Below, one piece after another: positions 43,773 to 55,856 of a stretch of 64,000 bases of DNA. The position numbers were made by a program, and so were the translations under genes. The DNA comes from Megaleporinus macrocephalus. Lineage: Eukaryota > Chordata > Actinopteri > Characiformes > Anostomidae. Location: contig CM038717.1 of NCBI GenBank assembly GCA_021613375.1, positions 42,123,122-42,187,121 of the forward strand. The letters are read 5' to 3'. The notes beneath the pieces were generated by a model. That model saw nothing but the letters and a program-made list of their open reading frames with translations. It was not told the DNA's origin and did not search any database. The first letter of the stretch is position 1. Every line of letters begins with the position of its first letter.

Positions 43773-43863
43773 GTCCTTTTGTTCCCACAGTATAATAGAG
43801 TACCGAGACACCGTCAGTCTGTCGGTTTGCAGTAAGACTACCTTGCTAACGATTTTAACATGT

Positions 43864-44365
43864 GTGTGAGAGAAGAAGAAGAGAGAGAGAAAAAGACAGA
43901 GAGAGAAGAAGAAGAGAGAGAGAAAAAGACAGAGAGAGAAGAAGAAGAGAGAGAGAAAAAGACAGAGAGAGAAGAAGAAGAGAGAGAGAAAAAGACAGAG
44001 AGAGAAAAAGACAGATAAATAGAAAGACACGAAAGTGAGAGAGAGTGAGAGAGAAAGAGAAAGACAAATAGAAAGAGATGAAAGAGAAAGATAGAGAGAG
44101 AGAGAAAGAGATGTAAGAGAAATAGAGAGAGAGAGAGGAAGAGAGAGAAAGAAAGAGATGAAGGAGAAATAGAGAGAGAGAGAGAGAGAGAAAGAAAGAG
44201 ACGTAAGAGAAATAGAGAGAGAGGGAGAGAGAGAAAGAAAGAGATGAAGGAGAAATAGAGAGAGAGACAAACGAGAAAGAGAAAGAGAGAGAGAGAGACA
44301 AAAGAGAAAGAGAAATAGAGAGAGAGAGAGAGAGGGAGAGAGAAATAGAAAGAGATGAAAGCGAA

Positions 44366-44396
<31 letters not shown>

Positions 44397-44465
44397 CAAA
44401 AGAGAAAGAGAAATAGAGAGAGAGAGAGAAAGAGGGAGAGAGAAATAGAAAGAGATGAAAGCGAA

Positions 44466-44496
<31 letters not shown>

Positions 44497-44604
44497 CGTA
44501 AGAGAAATAGAGAGAGAGAGAGAAAGAAAGAGATGAAAGAGAAATAGAGAGAGAGACAAAAGAAAGAGAGAGAGAGAAAGAGAGAATTAGAAAGAGATGA
44601 AAGC

Positions 44605-44651
<47 letters not shown>

Positions 44652-45232
44652 TAAGAGAAATAGAGAGAGAGAGAGAGAGAGAGGAGGAAAGAGAGAAAGA
44701 AAGAGATGAAAGAGAAAGGGAGAGAGAGAGAGACACAAGAGAAAGAGAACTTAGAAAGAGATTAAAGCGAAAGAGAGAGAGATAGAGAGAGAGAGATGAG
44801 AAGAGACGAAAGATAAATAAGAGAGAAGAGAGACAAAGAGAAAGAGAGAGAGAGAGACAAAAGAGAAAGAGAAATAGAAAGAGATTAAAGCGAAAGAGAG
44901 AGAGATAGAGAGAGAGAGAGAAAGAGACGAAAGATAAATAGAGAGAAAGAGAGAAAGAAATAGAGACAAAAAAGAAAAAAAAGAGAAAGAGCGAGAGAGA
45001 GAGAGCTTTAAGAGGAATATATATATAAAGAGAGAGAGGGAGAGAGAGAAAGTGACAAGAGGAATATGTCTATAGAGGGAGAGAAAGAGAGAAAGAAAGA
45101 GCTGAAAAAGAAATAGAGAGAGAGAGAGAGAGAGAGTAAGAAAGAGCTGAAAAAGAAATAGAGAGAGAGAGAGAAAGAGATGAAAAAGAAAGAGAAAGAG
45201 AGAAAGAGAGAGGGAGTGAGAGAGAAACAGAG
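43864..45232. repeat. 1.4-kb polypurine (GA-rich) tract
   Basis: Almost entirely A and G on the plus strand: (GA)n, GAAA and GAAGAAGAGA units, with a ~39-bp tandem at 43870-44010. The Ser/Leu/Phe-rich minus-strand ORFs are composition artefacts. Confidence 0.95.
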
Positions 45233-45289
45233 GGGATCTGTGTCCCTGTTTATCCTGCACCTCATGTTCTGGCTAAAACTTCAGAATCT

Positions 45290-45723
45290 GAATCAGAATC
45301 GAACTTTATTTGCCGATTTGTTGAGGTTCTAAACATGGTGGTGGTGTGTTAGTGTGTGTTGTGCTGGTGTGAGTGGATCAGACACAGCAGTGCTGCTGGA
45401 GTGTTTAAACACTGTGTCCACTCACTGTCCACTCTATTAGACACTCCTACTACTTGCTGGTCCACCTTGTAGATGTAAAGTCAGACAGTAGCTCAGCTGC
45501 TGCTTGCACAGTTTGTGTTCCTCTAGTCTTCATCAGTGGACACAGGACGCCGCCCACAGGACACTGCTGTCTGGATAGTTTTGGTTGGTGGACGATTCTC
45601 AGGTGTCTGATCCACTCACACCAGCACAACCACTGGTGTATCTGCTCTGTGGGGGTCCTGATCATTAAAGAACAGAGTAATAAAGTAGACAGAGAATCAG
45701 ATGAACTACAGTCTGTAAGTGGA
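45290..45723. repeat. dispersed otophysan-type repeat, longest copy
   Basis: It contains GGTGTGTTAGTGTGTGTTGT, GGATCAGACACAGCAGTGCT and the inverted segment TGTCTGATCCACTCACACCA, ending ACTACAGTCTGTAAGTGGAG. Recognised from memory as a very common fish repeat. Its 3' end leads directly into the 45-bp array. Confidence 0.75.
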
Positions 45724-46715
45724 GCTCCTGTATGGTCAGTGGAGCTGATACAGTGGACAGTGAGTGGAGGTCTGTATGGTCAGTGGAGCTGATACAGTGG
45801 ACAGTGAGTGGAGTGGTCCTGTATGGTCAGTGGAGCTGATACAGTGGACAGTGAGTGGAGGTCCTGTATGGTCAGTGGAGCTGATACAGTGGACAGTGAG
45901 TGGAGGTCCTGTATGGTCAGTGGAGCTGATACAGTGGACAGTGAGTGGAGGTCCTGTATGGTCAGTGGAGCTGATACAGTGGACAGTGAGTGGAGGTCCT
46001 GTATGGTCAGTGGAGCTGATACAGTGGACAGTGAGTGGAGGTCCTGTATGGTCAGTGGAGCTGATACAGTGGACAGTGAGTGGAGGTCCTGTATGGTCAG
46101 TGGAGCTGATACAGTGGACAGTGAGTGGAGGTCCTGTATGGTCAGTGGAGCTGATACAGTGGACAGTGAGTGGAGGTCCTGTATGGTCAGTGGAGCTGAT
46201 ACAGTGGACAGTGAGTGGAGGTCCTGTATGGTCAGTGGAGCTGATACAGTGGACAGTGAGTGGAGGTCCTGTATGGTCAGTGGAGCTGATACAGTGGACA
46301 GTGAGTGGAGGTCCTGTATGGTCAGTGGAGCTGATACAGTGGACAGTGAGTGGAGGTCCTGTATGGTCAGTGGAGCTGATACAGTGGACAGTGAGTGGAG
46401 GTCCTGTATGGTCAGTGGAGCTGATACAGTGGACAGTGAGTGGAGGTCCTGTATGGTCAGTGGAGCTGATACAGTGGACAGTGAGTGGAGGTCCTGTATG
46501 GTCAGTGGAGCTGATACAGTGGACAGTGAGTGGAGGTCCTGTATGGTCAGTGGAGCTGATACAGTGGACAGTGAGTGGAGGTCCTGTATGGTCAGTGGAG
46601 CTGATACAGTGGACAGTGAGTGGAGGTCCTGTATGGTCAGTGGAGCTGATACAGTGGACAGTGAGTGGAGGTCCTGTATGGTCAGTGGAGCTGATACAGT
46701 GGACAGTGAGTGGAG
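45724..46715. repeat. highly homogeneous 45-bp minisatellite
   Basis: Twenty-two units of CCTGTATGGTCAGTGGAGCT plus GATACAGTGGACAGTGAGTGGAGGT. All but the first two look identical. The unit matches the terminal segment of the adjacent dispersed repeat. Frames stay open only because 45 is a multiple of three. Confidence 0.95.
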
Positions 46716-47169
46716 AATCTAGAAGGTGTGGCTAATGAGGTGGCCTATGCGTGTAAAGTATATCTAATCTGCTTTTTCATGGTGTTCATGGTTTATGGAG
46801 GGGCCTAGTACAAAGACCAGCCCTACATATGACCACATAACAGTAGTAGTGTAAACACTAAGGCATATAGCTTAAAGGGCTGCACACAAATATCATTCAT
46901 TATTATTTTCTTGTTAATTGATGAATATTTTGGTTTGTAATGAATGTATTAATATTTGGATTGTTGATTATTTATGTGACAGGCTGTACAGTTATTAATC
47001 TGCAGTAGATGTGAATAGCTGGATCAGTAAAACGTATTGAGATCAACTTTTCACTGACAGCTAAACTAGCAGCACATGGCGCTCAGAAATGTAAACATCT
47101 GAAAGCATGTTGACGGGAGCTTTACAAATGATCAGATCGCATGTATACAGCACATTAAAACTTAGTGTG
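46716..47169. other. intergenic, nothing recognised
   Basis: AT-rich and apparently single copy. Confidence 0.4.
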
Positions 47170-47171
47170 TA

Positions 47172-47217
<46 letters not shown>

Positions 47218-47223
47218 TGTGTG
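47170..47223. repeat. (GT)n microsatellite
   Basis: About 50 bases of GT with one A interruption. Confidence 0.95.
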
Positions 47224-47410
47224 TAGTGTGGCCTGTTACAGTGGTGATTTTAACAGCCTGTGTAATGAGAGGTGTTCAGGGGGCTATAACACTTTGTAGT
47301 GGCTCACTGGGGGAGTCTGGGGCACCGCTATGTTCCCCTGACCTGCTTCAGGGCAATAGAACCAGTCCTGACCTCCAGTAGAGAAACACAATACACTTCT
47401 TCAGTCCTGA

Positions 47411-49148
47411 CCTGAATCATTACCATCCTGCTCTGGAACAGTAGAATCATTACCATCCTGCTCTGGAACAGTGGAGTCATTACCGTCCTGCTCTGGAACT
47501 GTAAGGTCATTACCGTCATGCTCTGAAACAGTACATTCATTACCGTCATGCTCTGAAACAGTACATTCATTACCGTCCTGCTCTGGAACTGTACATTCAT
47601 TACCGTCATGCTCTGAAACAGTACATTCATTACCGTTCTGTTCTGGAACAGTACATTCATTACCGCCCTGCTCTGGAACAGTACATTCATTACTGTTCTG
47701 TTCTGGAACAGTACATTCATTACCGTCCTGCTCTGGAAAAGTACATTCATTACTGTTCTGTTCTGGAACAGTACATTCATTACCGTCCTGCTCTGGAAAA
47801 GTACATTCATTACCGTCCTGCTCTGGAACAGTACATTCATTACCATCCTGCTCTGGAACAGTAGAGTCATTACCGTCCTGCTCTGGAACAGTACATTCAT
47901 TACCGTTTTGTTCTGGAACAGTACATTCATTACCGTTCTGTTCTGGAAAAGTACATTTATTACCGTCCTGCTCTGGAACAGTACATTCATTACCGTCCTG
48001 CTCTGGAACAGTACATTCATTACCATCCTGCTCTGGAACAGTAGAGTCATTACCATCCTGCTCTGGAACAGTACATTCATTACCGTTCTGTTCTGGAACA
48101 GTACATTCATTACTGCCCTGCTCTGGAACAATACATTCATTACCGTTCTGCTCTGGAACAGTACATTCGTTACCGTTCTGTTCTGGAAAAGTACATTCAT
48201 TACCGTCCTGCTCTGGAACAGTACATTCATTACCATCCTGCTCTGGAACAGTAGAGTCATTACCGTCCTGCTCTGGAACAGTACATTCATTACCGTTCTG
48301 TTCTGGAAAAGTACATTTATTACCATCCTGCTCTGGAACAGTAGAGTCATTACCGTCCTGCTCTGGAACAGTACATTCATTACCGTTCTGTTCTGGAACA
48401 GTACATTCATTACCGTCCTGCTCTGGAACAGTAGAGTCATTACCGTCCTGCTCTGGAACAGTACATTCATTACCATCCTGCTCTGGAACAGTACATTCAT
48501 TACCGTTTTGTTCTGGAACAGTACATTCATTACCGTCCTGCTCTGGAAAAGTACATTCATTACCGCCCTGCTCTGGAACAGTACATTCATTACCATCCTG
48601 CTCTGGAACAGTAGAGTCATTACCGTCCTGCTCTGGAACAGTACATTCATTACCGTTTTGTTCTGGAACAGTACATTCATTACCGTTCTGTTCTGGAAAG
48701 TACATTATTTACCGTCCTGCTCTGGAACAGTACATTCATTACCGTTTTGTTCTGGAACAGTACATTCATTACCGTTCTGTTCTGGAAAAGTACATTTATT
48801 ACCGTCCTGCTCTGGAACAGTACATTCATTACCGTTCTGTTCTGGAACAGTACATTTATTAGTGTTCTGTTCTGAAAAAAAGTATATTCATTACCGTCCT
48901 GCTCTGGAACAGTGGAGTCATTACCGTCCTGCTCTGGAACAGTAGAATCATTACCGTCCTGCTCTGGAACAGTGGAGTCATTACCGTCCTGCTCTGGAAC
49001 AGTAGAATCATTACCGTCCTGCTCTGGAACAGAGGAGTCATTTCCGTCCTGCTCTGGAACAGTGGAGTCATTACCGTCCTGCTCTGGAACAGAGGAGTCA
49101 TTTCCGTCCTGCTGTGGAACAGTGGAGTCATTACCGTCCTGCTCTGGA
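47411..49148. repeat. 30-bp minisatellite
   Basis: About 58 units of ATTACCGTCCTGCTCTGGAA plus CAGTACATTC, with variants (GTAGAGTC, GTTCTG). The unit lacks stops in several frames on both strands, giving spurious ORFs up to 463 codons. Confidence 0.95.
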
Positions 49149-49149
49149 C

Positions 49150-49255
49150 TATGCCATGCTGTCGCCTGTGAGGCTTTAAAAAAGTGCCCTGATGAAGAAG
49201 TGAAGCAGGTAGCTTTGGGATTGGAACCCGTGACCCTCTGCTCGGTAACAGCAGT
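49150..49255 (-). repeat. possible SINE-like fragment after the 30-bp array
   Basis: The minus strand reads GCAGAGGGTCACGGGTTCCA then ATCCC, resembling the B-box region of a tRNA-derived SINE. Short and uncertain. Confidence 0.35.
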
Positions 49256-50095
49256 ATGATGAGATCATTGTGTGTAATATTTAAAGTAAATCTTATTTGA
49301 ATATTAATCCGGATGAAGCTCTTCCTGTGAGTATGTACGTCACCGAGGTTGTCTTAGAAACGTTGCTGTATGTTTAGGCTCAGTCTGATGGTAGTTTGTG
49401 ATTACGGGGCTTAATGTTGCATTGGAAGGCGAGCAGCTGCACCCTCTCCACTCCCAGAGCTCAAACACACACCAGCACACATGTACCGCACATGGAACCT
49501 ATTACCTGGGCAACTAGCCTCCTTCTGCCTCCCGTTCTCCCTCACACCAGCGGCACGTGTTCAGAGAGTGTGACGGAAAAAAGAACAAGCTAGCCTGATG
49601 CACGGGTGAATATTAATCATGTGACCCACAAACAAGAGTGCACGGTATAGTTCAGTATCACACAAACACACATGCTGGTGTAAACACACGTACGGACCAG
49701 CATCACCACAACAATGACCTGTTACATATGCAGTAGATGCTGTAAGTGATGATACAGCGTATTTAAGGGCTCACATCATGGAAAAGTTGGAAAAGTGTAT
49801 GTAAACATAACGTTTGCTCTCCAGTTCTCTGCTAGCCTGTAAATGAAGGTCACCCCAGTTTAAATGAAGATTGATGGATTGATATGAAAACTAAGCCAGT
49901 CTTGTTTTTGTGATGTCAAGAAAACCAACACATTTACACATACCCATCTACTCAGTACACCACAGCTGAGCTCCACTCACTCACTCCAGTTATAGTATGT
50001 GTTCTAGGGCTGACTTTCAGAACGAGGCACATTTCTAAGTGATATGCAGAGTTTAGAAAATGATCATGTAGAAGTGAATAATAAATGTTTTTGGT
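49256..50095. other. intergenic, nothing recognised
   Basis: No gene or clear repeat. Confidence 0.4.
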
Positions 50096-50330
50096 TTGTA
50101 AATCCACACAATAACATGATGCTGCCACCGCCATGCTTCACAGTAGAGATGAACTAGGCCTGCTGCCTGGTTACCTCCAGTTGTAATGCTTGGCATTCAG
50201 GCCAGGGAGTTCCCTCCTGATTTCATCAGACCACACAATCTTCATGTGCTGTTTACTGAGGAGTGGCTTCCATCTGGCTGGAAGGATGGAGTGGGGGTCG
50301 CTGGAGAAACACCCTGGACATTCCTCCAGT
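50096..50330 (-). mobile_element. Tc1-like element fragment (different family)
   Basis: CATGATGCTGCCACCGCCAT and GGCATTCAGGCCAGGGAGTT, then GAGTGGCTTCCATCTGGCTG, are hallmark antisense words of fish Tc1 transposase genes as I remember them. A fragment with no intact ORF. Confidence 0.7.
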
Positions 50331-51044
50331 CCAGCACAAGCTTGTTAATGTGTTTATATTTACCTTTTTAATAAATTATACAACTTTCAGTTTTTATGAC
50401 TAGAGGATATAATCAGAATCATAAATTATAAAGTAACGACAATGAAGCTAAAGTTGAAGTTACATAGTTACTGGAATTTAAAACCTCATACACGGAGATA
50501 ATTGAAGGTTCAGATGCAGTGCTTGGAATTGCTCCATGTGTGAAAAGGTTCTTCACTATCTTCTCATTTACAACTTTTCAGAAGAAAACGTCCATTAACA
50601 GCGTCTTTTGGAAGCCAAAGTGTTTCTTGCTCTAAAACCCCTCTCTGGTATTGTTTAAGAGTTTATGGGCCTTAGCTGCTTCTGCTGCTCCTCAGATGGC
50701 TCTGATTGCCTCAGTGAGGAGCACCTGGGGGAAAATGTTCACTGTGGCTACATAAACACATCCAAACACAACCAGCACAGCCCACAACCCACACGTTTAC
50801 TCAGTTGCTCTACGATTACCCTACACACTGAGGGTCAGCTAATCTGAGGTAAACTATACAACACATGTTAAGTCTCCATCGTTACTGCACGTAGAAGACT
50901 CTACAGTGTGAGAATCAGAGACTTTCCACTCTTTCTGTGTCCACTTTATAAGCTCTGCATACTCTTTAGGTCCACTACATAGTATATAGTAATCATAACT
51001 ATGATTGACATGCCTCACGGCCAATCACAATCATCTCTGAACCA
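50331..51044. other. intergenic, nothing recognised
   Basis: No gene supported. The 60-codon ORF at 50665-50847 has no known match. Confidence 0.4.
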
Positions 51045-52026
51045 AGGTTATAATAGTTTTGGATTTTTAACTGTAGTTTAGTTTTATTTCGTTGTGACTT
51101 TTTTCTCTAATTCAGTTAGTTTTAATTAGTCTTTAGTGTGGGTTTGCTAGTTTTTATTAGTTATTATTATTTTATTACTGCTTAGTTTTAGTTTAGTTTT
51201 CATTAGTTTTAGTATTAGTTTTAGTTTTTTTTACACTTTTTTACACTATTTTTCAGGTGCAGAATTTAAAAAGCTCAGAATAAGTATTGTGTAATAACAA
51301 CAAAACTTAACAAAAGTTATTCACTCACGTAGCACCGGGTGAGTGGAATTCTGGTTCGAGTGAAATGCTAAACTTTTTTAAGGCAATCGAATCACATAGT
51401 CATGTGGACGTCCCAGTCTCGATAAACATGTTTACCAAAGCATCCTCCTTCCGCTTGCGATGCTCCTGAGTATTAACTAACCAGAAGCCTGGTCGCCGGT
51501 GAAAGCAGTCCGTTATGGTTGTTTCCTTCCCGGTGCTGCCTGGCCAGGATGTGGCTGCACTCTCAGGGGGGCTACTCAGAGAGGCTCGCTTGTCAAGGGA
51601 CTCGCAGTTAGCCGTCTCGTGTAAGCTTCTAAAATGGACTTTGAGATTGAGACTCTGCCGCGTTCTCCCAACTTCTGCTCTCGCCATGTTGCAGGCTAGC
51701 GTGGAGAGCAGAACAGACTGTAAACAAGAAGTGGCAGCAGGAAGCCATACGGCGTCGGCAGCTAACGTAAAACTGCTCGAGTATTAAAAATCGATTTAAT
51801 ATCAATCCACAAGGCTTATGAATAAATTGACAAACACGAAAACGTATGGTATTCTATCTAGAATTTCAGTACGTTTGAGTTGGGTTTGTAAATCCATAAT
51901 ACAGTTTCAGTTAGTTATCGTTGTTTCTTTTAATTACTGCTTTTATTTATTTCAGTTAACGAAAATGTTTTCTCAATTTCAGTTTCTGTTATTTCGTTCG
52001 TTTTAGTTAACAATAATAACCCTGCT
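51045..52026 (-). mobile_element. decayed hAT-like element with transposase fragment
   Basis: Ends AAGGTTATAATAGTTTT and, inverted, AGGGTTATTATTGTTAACTA, with TTTTAGTTTTAG-rich subterminal DNA as in common fish hAT elements. An internal minus-strand ORF (51400-51687) includes QEHRKRKEDALVNMFIETG, reminiscent of BED/hAT transposase N-terminal regions. Frame and length are too short for function. Confidence 0.6.
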
Positions 52027-52135
52027 CGAACATTCCATTCTCCACCAAGAGAAAGAAAAACATGTCCTCACTGTGCTAAGAAACATGTAATGCCTGACTC
52101 ACACTATCCTGATCTTATGAGGGTGGAGCTGTGTG

Positions 52136-52160
52136 TATATATATATATATATATATATAG
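52136..52160. repeat. (TA)n microsatellite
   Basis: About 24 bases of TA. Confidence 0.9.
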
Positions 52161-52164
52161 TGTG

Positions 52165-52628
52165 TAGGTGTCAGTGTTCTAGTCACTGAATGTTTTGGTG
52201 GCGTTCTCTGGACCCACTCATCCATGTGGAAGACCTTCTCCACTCATTTGGGTCTGAATCCATCCTTGCAGATCACTTACACCATACATGCTGACTGTCT
52301 TCTCTGGGGCGGATGGGATCTTCCAGCAAGACAATGAGACACGTCACATGACTAGAAATGTCCCACATTGACTGCAAGAGCTGACCAAGATGTCCAAGTA
52401 CTACCCTGGACCCCTAATTCCCCAGACTTCAACCCAACTGAGCATGTGTGGGACCACCTGGATGGTGGTGTTGGCTCTATGGATCCTCCTCCACGCTCCC
52501 TCCAGCCGCTGTGGGATGCACTGCAGTCAGCATGATACCTCCAGATACCTGTGATCACCTACCAGGACCTAATTGAGTCTCCAAGTCTGTCTAGCTGGGG
52601 TCACTCATAATAATGTGACTCCACTGTG
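52165..52628 (+). mobile_element. Tc1-like transposase remnant, copy 2
   Basis: Plus-strand reading across several frames gives FQQDNE (second catalytic Asp region), then SPDFNP and EHVWDHL (third catalytic Glu region), as in Tc1/mariner DDE transposases. Frameshifts and stops break it, and no N-terminal DNA-binding part is present. Confidence 0.75.
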
Positions 52629-53488
52629 TGTATATGTACATATGCATATGTGCCTGCGTAATGCATGTGCATGTGAAGGGGTGTTGCACTGTGTATGTAT
52701 GCCCGTGTACAGATGGGGGGCTTAAAGCATGAAAGCACCTGTAGGGGGAGCCCAGGAGCAGAAAAAATCCCAATCTCACTTTATGCTGCTTTAACATCGA
52801 CTGACTTAAAAATTTCCATGGGATGAATTATTTAAAAATGGTCTCCGAAATCCATTTGTTGTTCACTTTAAATTGGCCCTGGTGCTAGGCCGCAGTCTGT
52901 GCTGAAAGATTGATGGATGTAGTAACAATTACTAATAGAGGCTCAAATACATCCAGACAAGAGCAGCTCCGCTTTCAGAAGCTGACCGTTAATGGCTTTT
53001 CAGACAGGAACAGATCCCAGATCAGCACTCCTACAGTCAGACGCTGCATGGATACGAGCCCTGATCCTAAATCAGTTATATTTATGATGTACGTGTGGTT
53101 TTCTTTGCTGCTCACCATCTAAAAACAGCAATTGTCCGTTCGCTAGAGCTCAGTAAAAGACACCTCATGCTCTCTGGTATTTCCCTCCACCGACTCATTC
53201 CAGGTAAGTTTGCGCAATGGAGTTATGCGGTTTCTGAGATTTGGTCCTCCAACCTCCTTCATAACATTCCAGGAAATGAGAGTAAGTGGTAACGGGTCTA
53301 CTGGGTTCTCTGAGTAACTGAAAGCAACACACGCACACATATAGACTCTCATACATGGAGTATGGAATAGCTTTAGCTATCAGGCTAGCTTAGCATTTCA
53401 GACAACAACATTTTGTAAAAGTTCACATTAAAGGAAAATCAATATTATATAATTTTACATGAACCCCAGAATAAATAGCGAAGACAAT
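52629..53488. other. intergenic, nothing recognised
   Basis: No gene supported. Confidence 0.4.
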
Positions 53489-54081
53489 GTGTGTCTCTCA
53501 AAACCTACTGAGCTCCTACAGAGGCAGCATTTTACATCATAGTATGACTCCCGACATGTAGACTGTCCCAATTCTTACATACCTTAAACATACTGTCTAC
53601 TGAGGAACCTTATTTACACCTGATTTTAAGAAGCATCAAAGCTTCCTCAGCCGCTAAGACAATTCCATGATGCACCGCAGGCTAATCTAGGAGCAGTGAA
53701 GTGGTTTTAAAATGTGAATTATTTTGATTCTCTGGAGTTTTAATGTGTTTCTGGTCATATAATCACACAAAACAGTATTTTATTATCAACTCTGTAACGA
53801 GTCCTTCACCATTTACACTTTATACTCCAGACATTAGCATTTATGCTAGCGGATTTTTAAGCCTTGTGCTATTGTTTTGGATGCCAGCTGGTAACTAAGC
53901 AACCAGCTAAACCACCGGTGGCGTGCTGCAGTGGGGGGAACAAGCGGTGACGCAGTCTCTCTCTAACTAGAGCGTCTCAGTAATCTGTTTTATGAGGAGA
54001 GATGAGGAGAGAACACTGATACGTACACAGCTGCTACCTAGACAGCCTACTTAGACACTCACTAGGATTTGAGACAGAGCC
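53489..54081 (-). mobile_element. DNA transposon family copy D (upstream of thbs4)
   Basis: A near full-length copy closely similar to copy C, with inverted ends around CTCAAA and TTTGAG. Only one 28-bp unit sits at the array position. Confidence 0.8.
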
Positions 54082-54439
54082 AATGTTTAGTGTGCAAGTT
54101 TTGCTTCTTTAGTTTTGATGGTGTATTTACTGAACAGAGTTATACTTCGGGTGTATGTTAGCCATGCAGCTCCAGCGCTAAGCATCTATTGATTGAGAAT
54201 ACTGAGAAGCTGTAGCCTCTGTTAGCTATAGCACCACATAAAATGAGGAGATTTCATTCAGAAAACTATGTAAACAATGAATGCCAGGTTCCCACTAACT
54301 AACAGTTTCATGTGCGATTGTTCGTTGACTGCTAGCAGGTTTACTTATGATTTTGTATGTTGTCTAAATCTGTAGGACAATTGTGGCTGGATTCTTGTGG
54401 GGTAGCAGTGTGGTTGGACCAGATCTGGGCCACATCATT

Positions 54440-54640
54440 TGAACACGCCAATGGTTTACATTTTGTGAAATTTTCATGATGAATGGACCAATAGAAGCGC
54501 TCCAAAACAACTTTGAAAAAATTCTGGTTCCATTGATTTACATTAAAGGTAAAGTATGTTTTTGTTCTCTCCTGTAAAGTTGAAATTTTGGAGACACTTG
54601 TTTTTCATTGGACAGTGACGATTGGACAGTGCCTTATAGT
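54440..54640. repeat. dispersed repeat, related to 13690-13872
   Basis: Shared words as listed for the first copy. It ends near TTTTTCATTGGACAGTGACG. Confidence 0.65.
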
Positions 54641-54718
54641 GTAGTTTCTATAGACATTCTATAGGTAGTGAAGTTACCTGTTATGTTAGATGTTAGCTGT
54701 TTCTGTTTAGGTATAAAT

Positions 54719-54720
<2 letters not shown>

Positions 54721-54759
<39 letters not shown>
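54721..54759. repeat. (TA)n microsatellite
   Basis: About 38 bases of TA, followed by a T-rich and GTTT-rich patch to about 54840. AT-rich DNA with an A-run follows to about 55140. Confidence 0.9.
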
Positions 54760-54767
<8 letters not shown>

Positions 54768-55267
54768 TGTTTTTTTGTTTAGTTGTTTGTTTGATTGTTT
54801 GTTTGTTTGTATGTTTTTCTTCTTTTTTTAATTTGTTCCACATCATTTAACCCCCTTGCACCTCCTCCTGCATTTCACTCCCCGATCCTTCATTGTTTGT
54901 TTGTCTGTTTCTTTGTTTGTATGTTTTTCGGGGTTTTTTTTTACCCCCCTTGCAGCTCCTCCTGCATTTCATTCCCCCAACCCCCCAACCCTATCTACAT
55001 GGAAAAAGAAATAAATTAATAAAAAAAATAATTTGCTGTACAATGATTAAATAAATAATAAAATAAAAGTAAAATAAATAATAAAGAATTAATAGTCCTC
55101 TGAAGAGGGGGGGTGGTGGCGGGCCAAAAAAAAAAAAAGGTTAGCTGCTTGACTAAATGCAGCTGCACACTGTAAATGCTTGTAGACTGTAGACTATAAT
55201 GAGAACATGATGTGACTGATGTGGGAGGTTAAACGTACTATAAGTAATATAAGCTACTTTTTTTTTT

Positions 55268-55856
55268 GACAACCATCTACACGATGGAGTCACCTTATTA
55301 TGTGTAGGTGTCAGCGTTCTGGTCTGGGGAATGTTTTGGTCTGGACCCACTCATCCATGTGGAAGACATTCTCAATCGATTTGTGTCTGAATCCATCCTA
55401 GCAGATCTCGTACACCACAATGGGACACGTCACACATTGGTTGGACGAGTTGAACTTGTGAGCACACTTGGACGGAGCAGTGGACAGCCCTATAGCCACG
55501 GCGCCCTGGTTAGGCCTCAGTTGTGTGGTGCTGGCCCAGGGGATCAAACCCGCGACCTTCCGGTCACAAGACCTTCAATCCACAACTGCCCTCAGCTCTA
55601 TCCTGGACCCCTAATTCCTCAGACTTCAACCCAATTGAGCATCTGTGGGACCACCTGGATGGTGGTGTTAGCTCTATGGATCCTCCTTCACACTCCTTCC
55701 AGCAGCAGTGGGATGCACTGCAGTCAGCATGACTCCAGATACCTGTGACCACCTACTAGGCCCTTAATGAGTCTCCCAGTCCGTCTAGCTGCTGCCCACG
55801 CTGAATATTAAGTAGTTCTCACTATAATGTGACTCTACTGTGTATATTCACCAAAG
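55268..55856 (+). mobile_element. Tc1-like transposase remnant, copy 3, split by an insertion
   Basis: Same family as copies 1 and 2, with NPIEHLWDHLDGG readable near 55630-55670. A SINE-like insert interrupts it at about 55437-55602. Not functional. Confidence 0.75.
55437..55602 (-). mobile_element. tRNA-derived SINE-like insertion
   Basis: The minus strand reads TTGTGACCGGAAGGTCGCGG followed by GTTTGATCCCC, matching a tRNA B box (GGTTYGATCCC). This word recurs in fish SINEs as I recall. It lies inside Tc1 copy 3, so it is younger than that copy. No clear A box or tail assigned. Confidence 0.55.

Noticed and set aside
43653..45260. Ser/Leu/Phe-rich minus-strand ORFs
   Set aside because: These are translations of the polypurine tract.
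45764..46735. ORFs of 323 and 304 codons in the 45-bp array
   Set aside because: Same reason: identical 15-codon units in two frames.
47328..48945. Several long ORFs on both strands (up to 463 codons)
   Set aside because: The 30-bp unit lacks stops in several frames. Open frames on both strands at once show a composition effect, not genes.
51400..51687. Domesticated hAT transposase gene
   Set aside because: Only a short fragment lies between hAT-like ends, with no complete catalytic domain.
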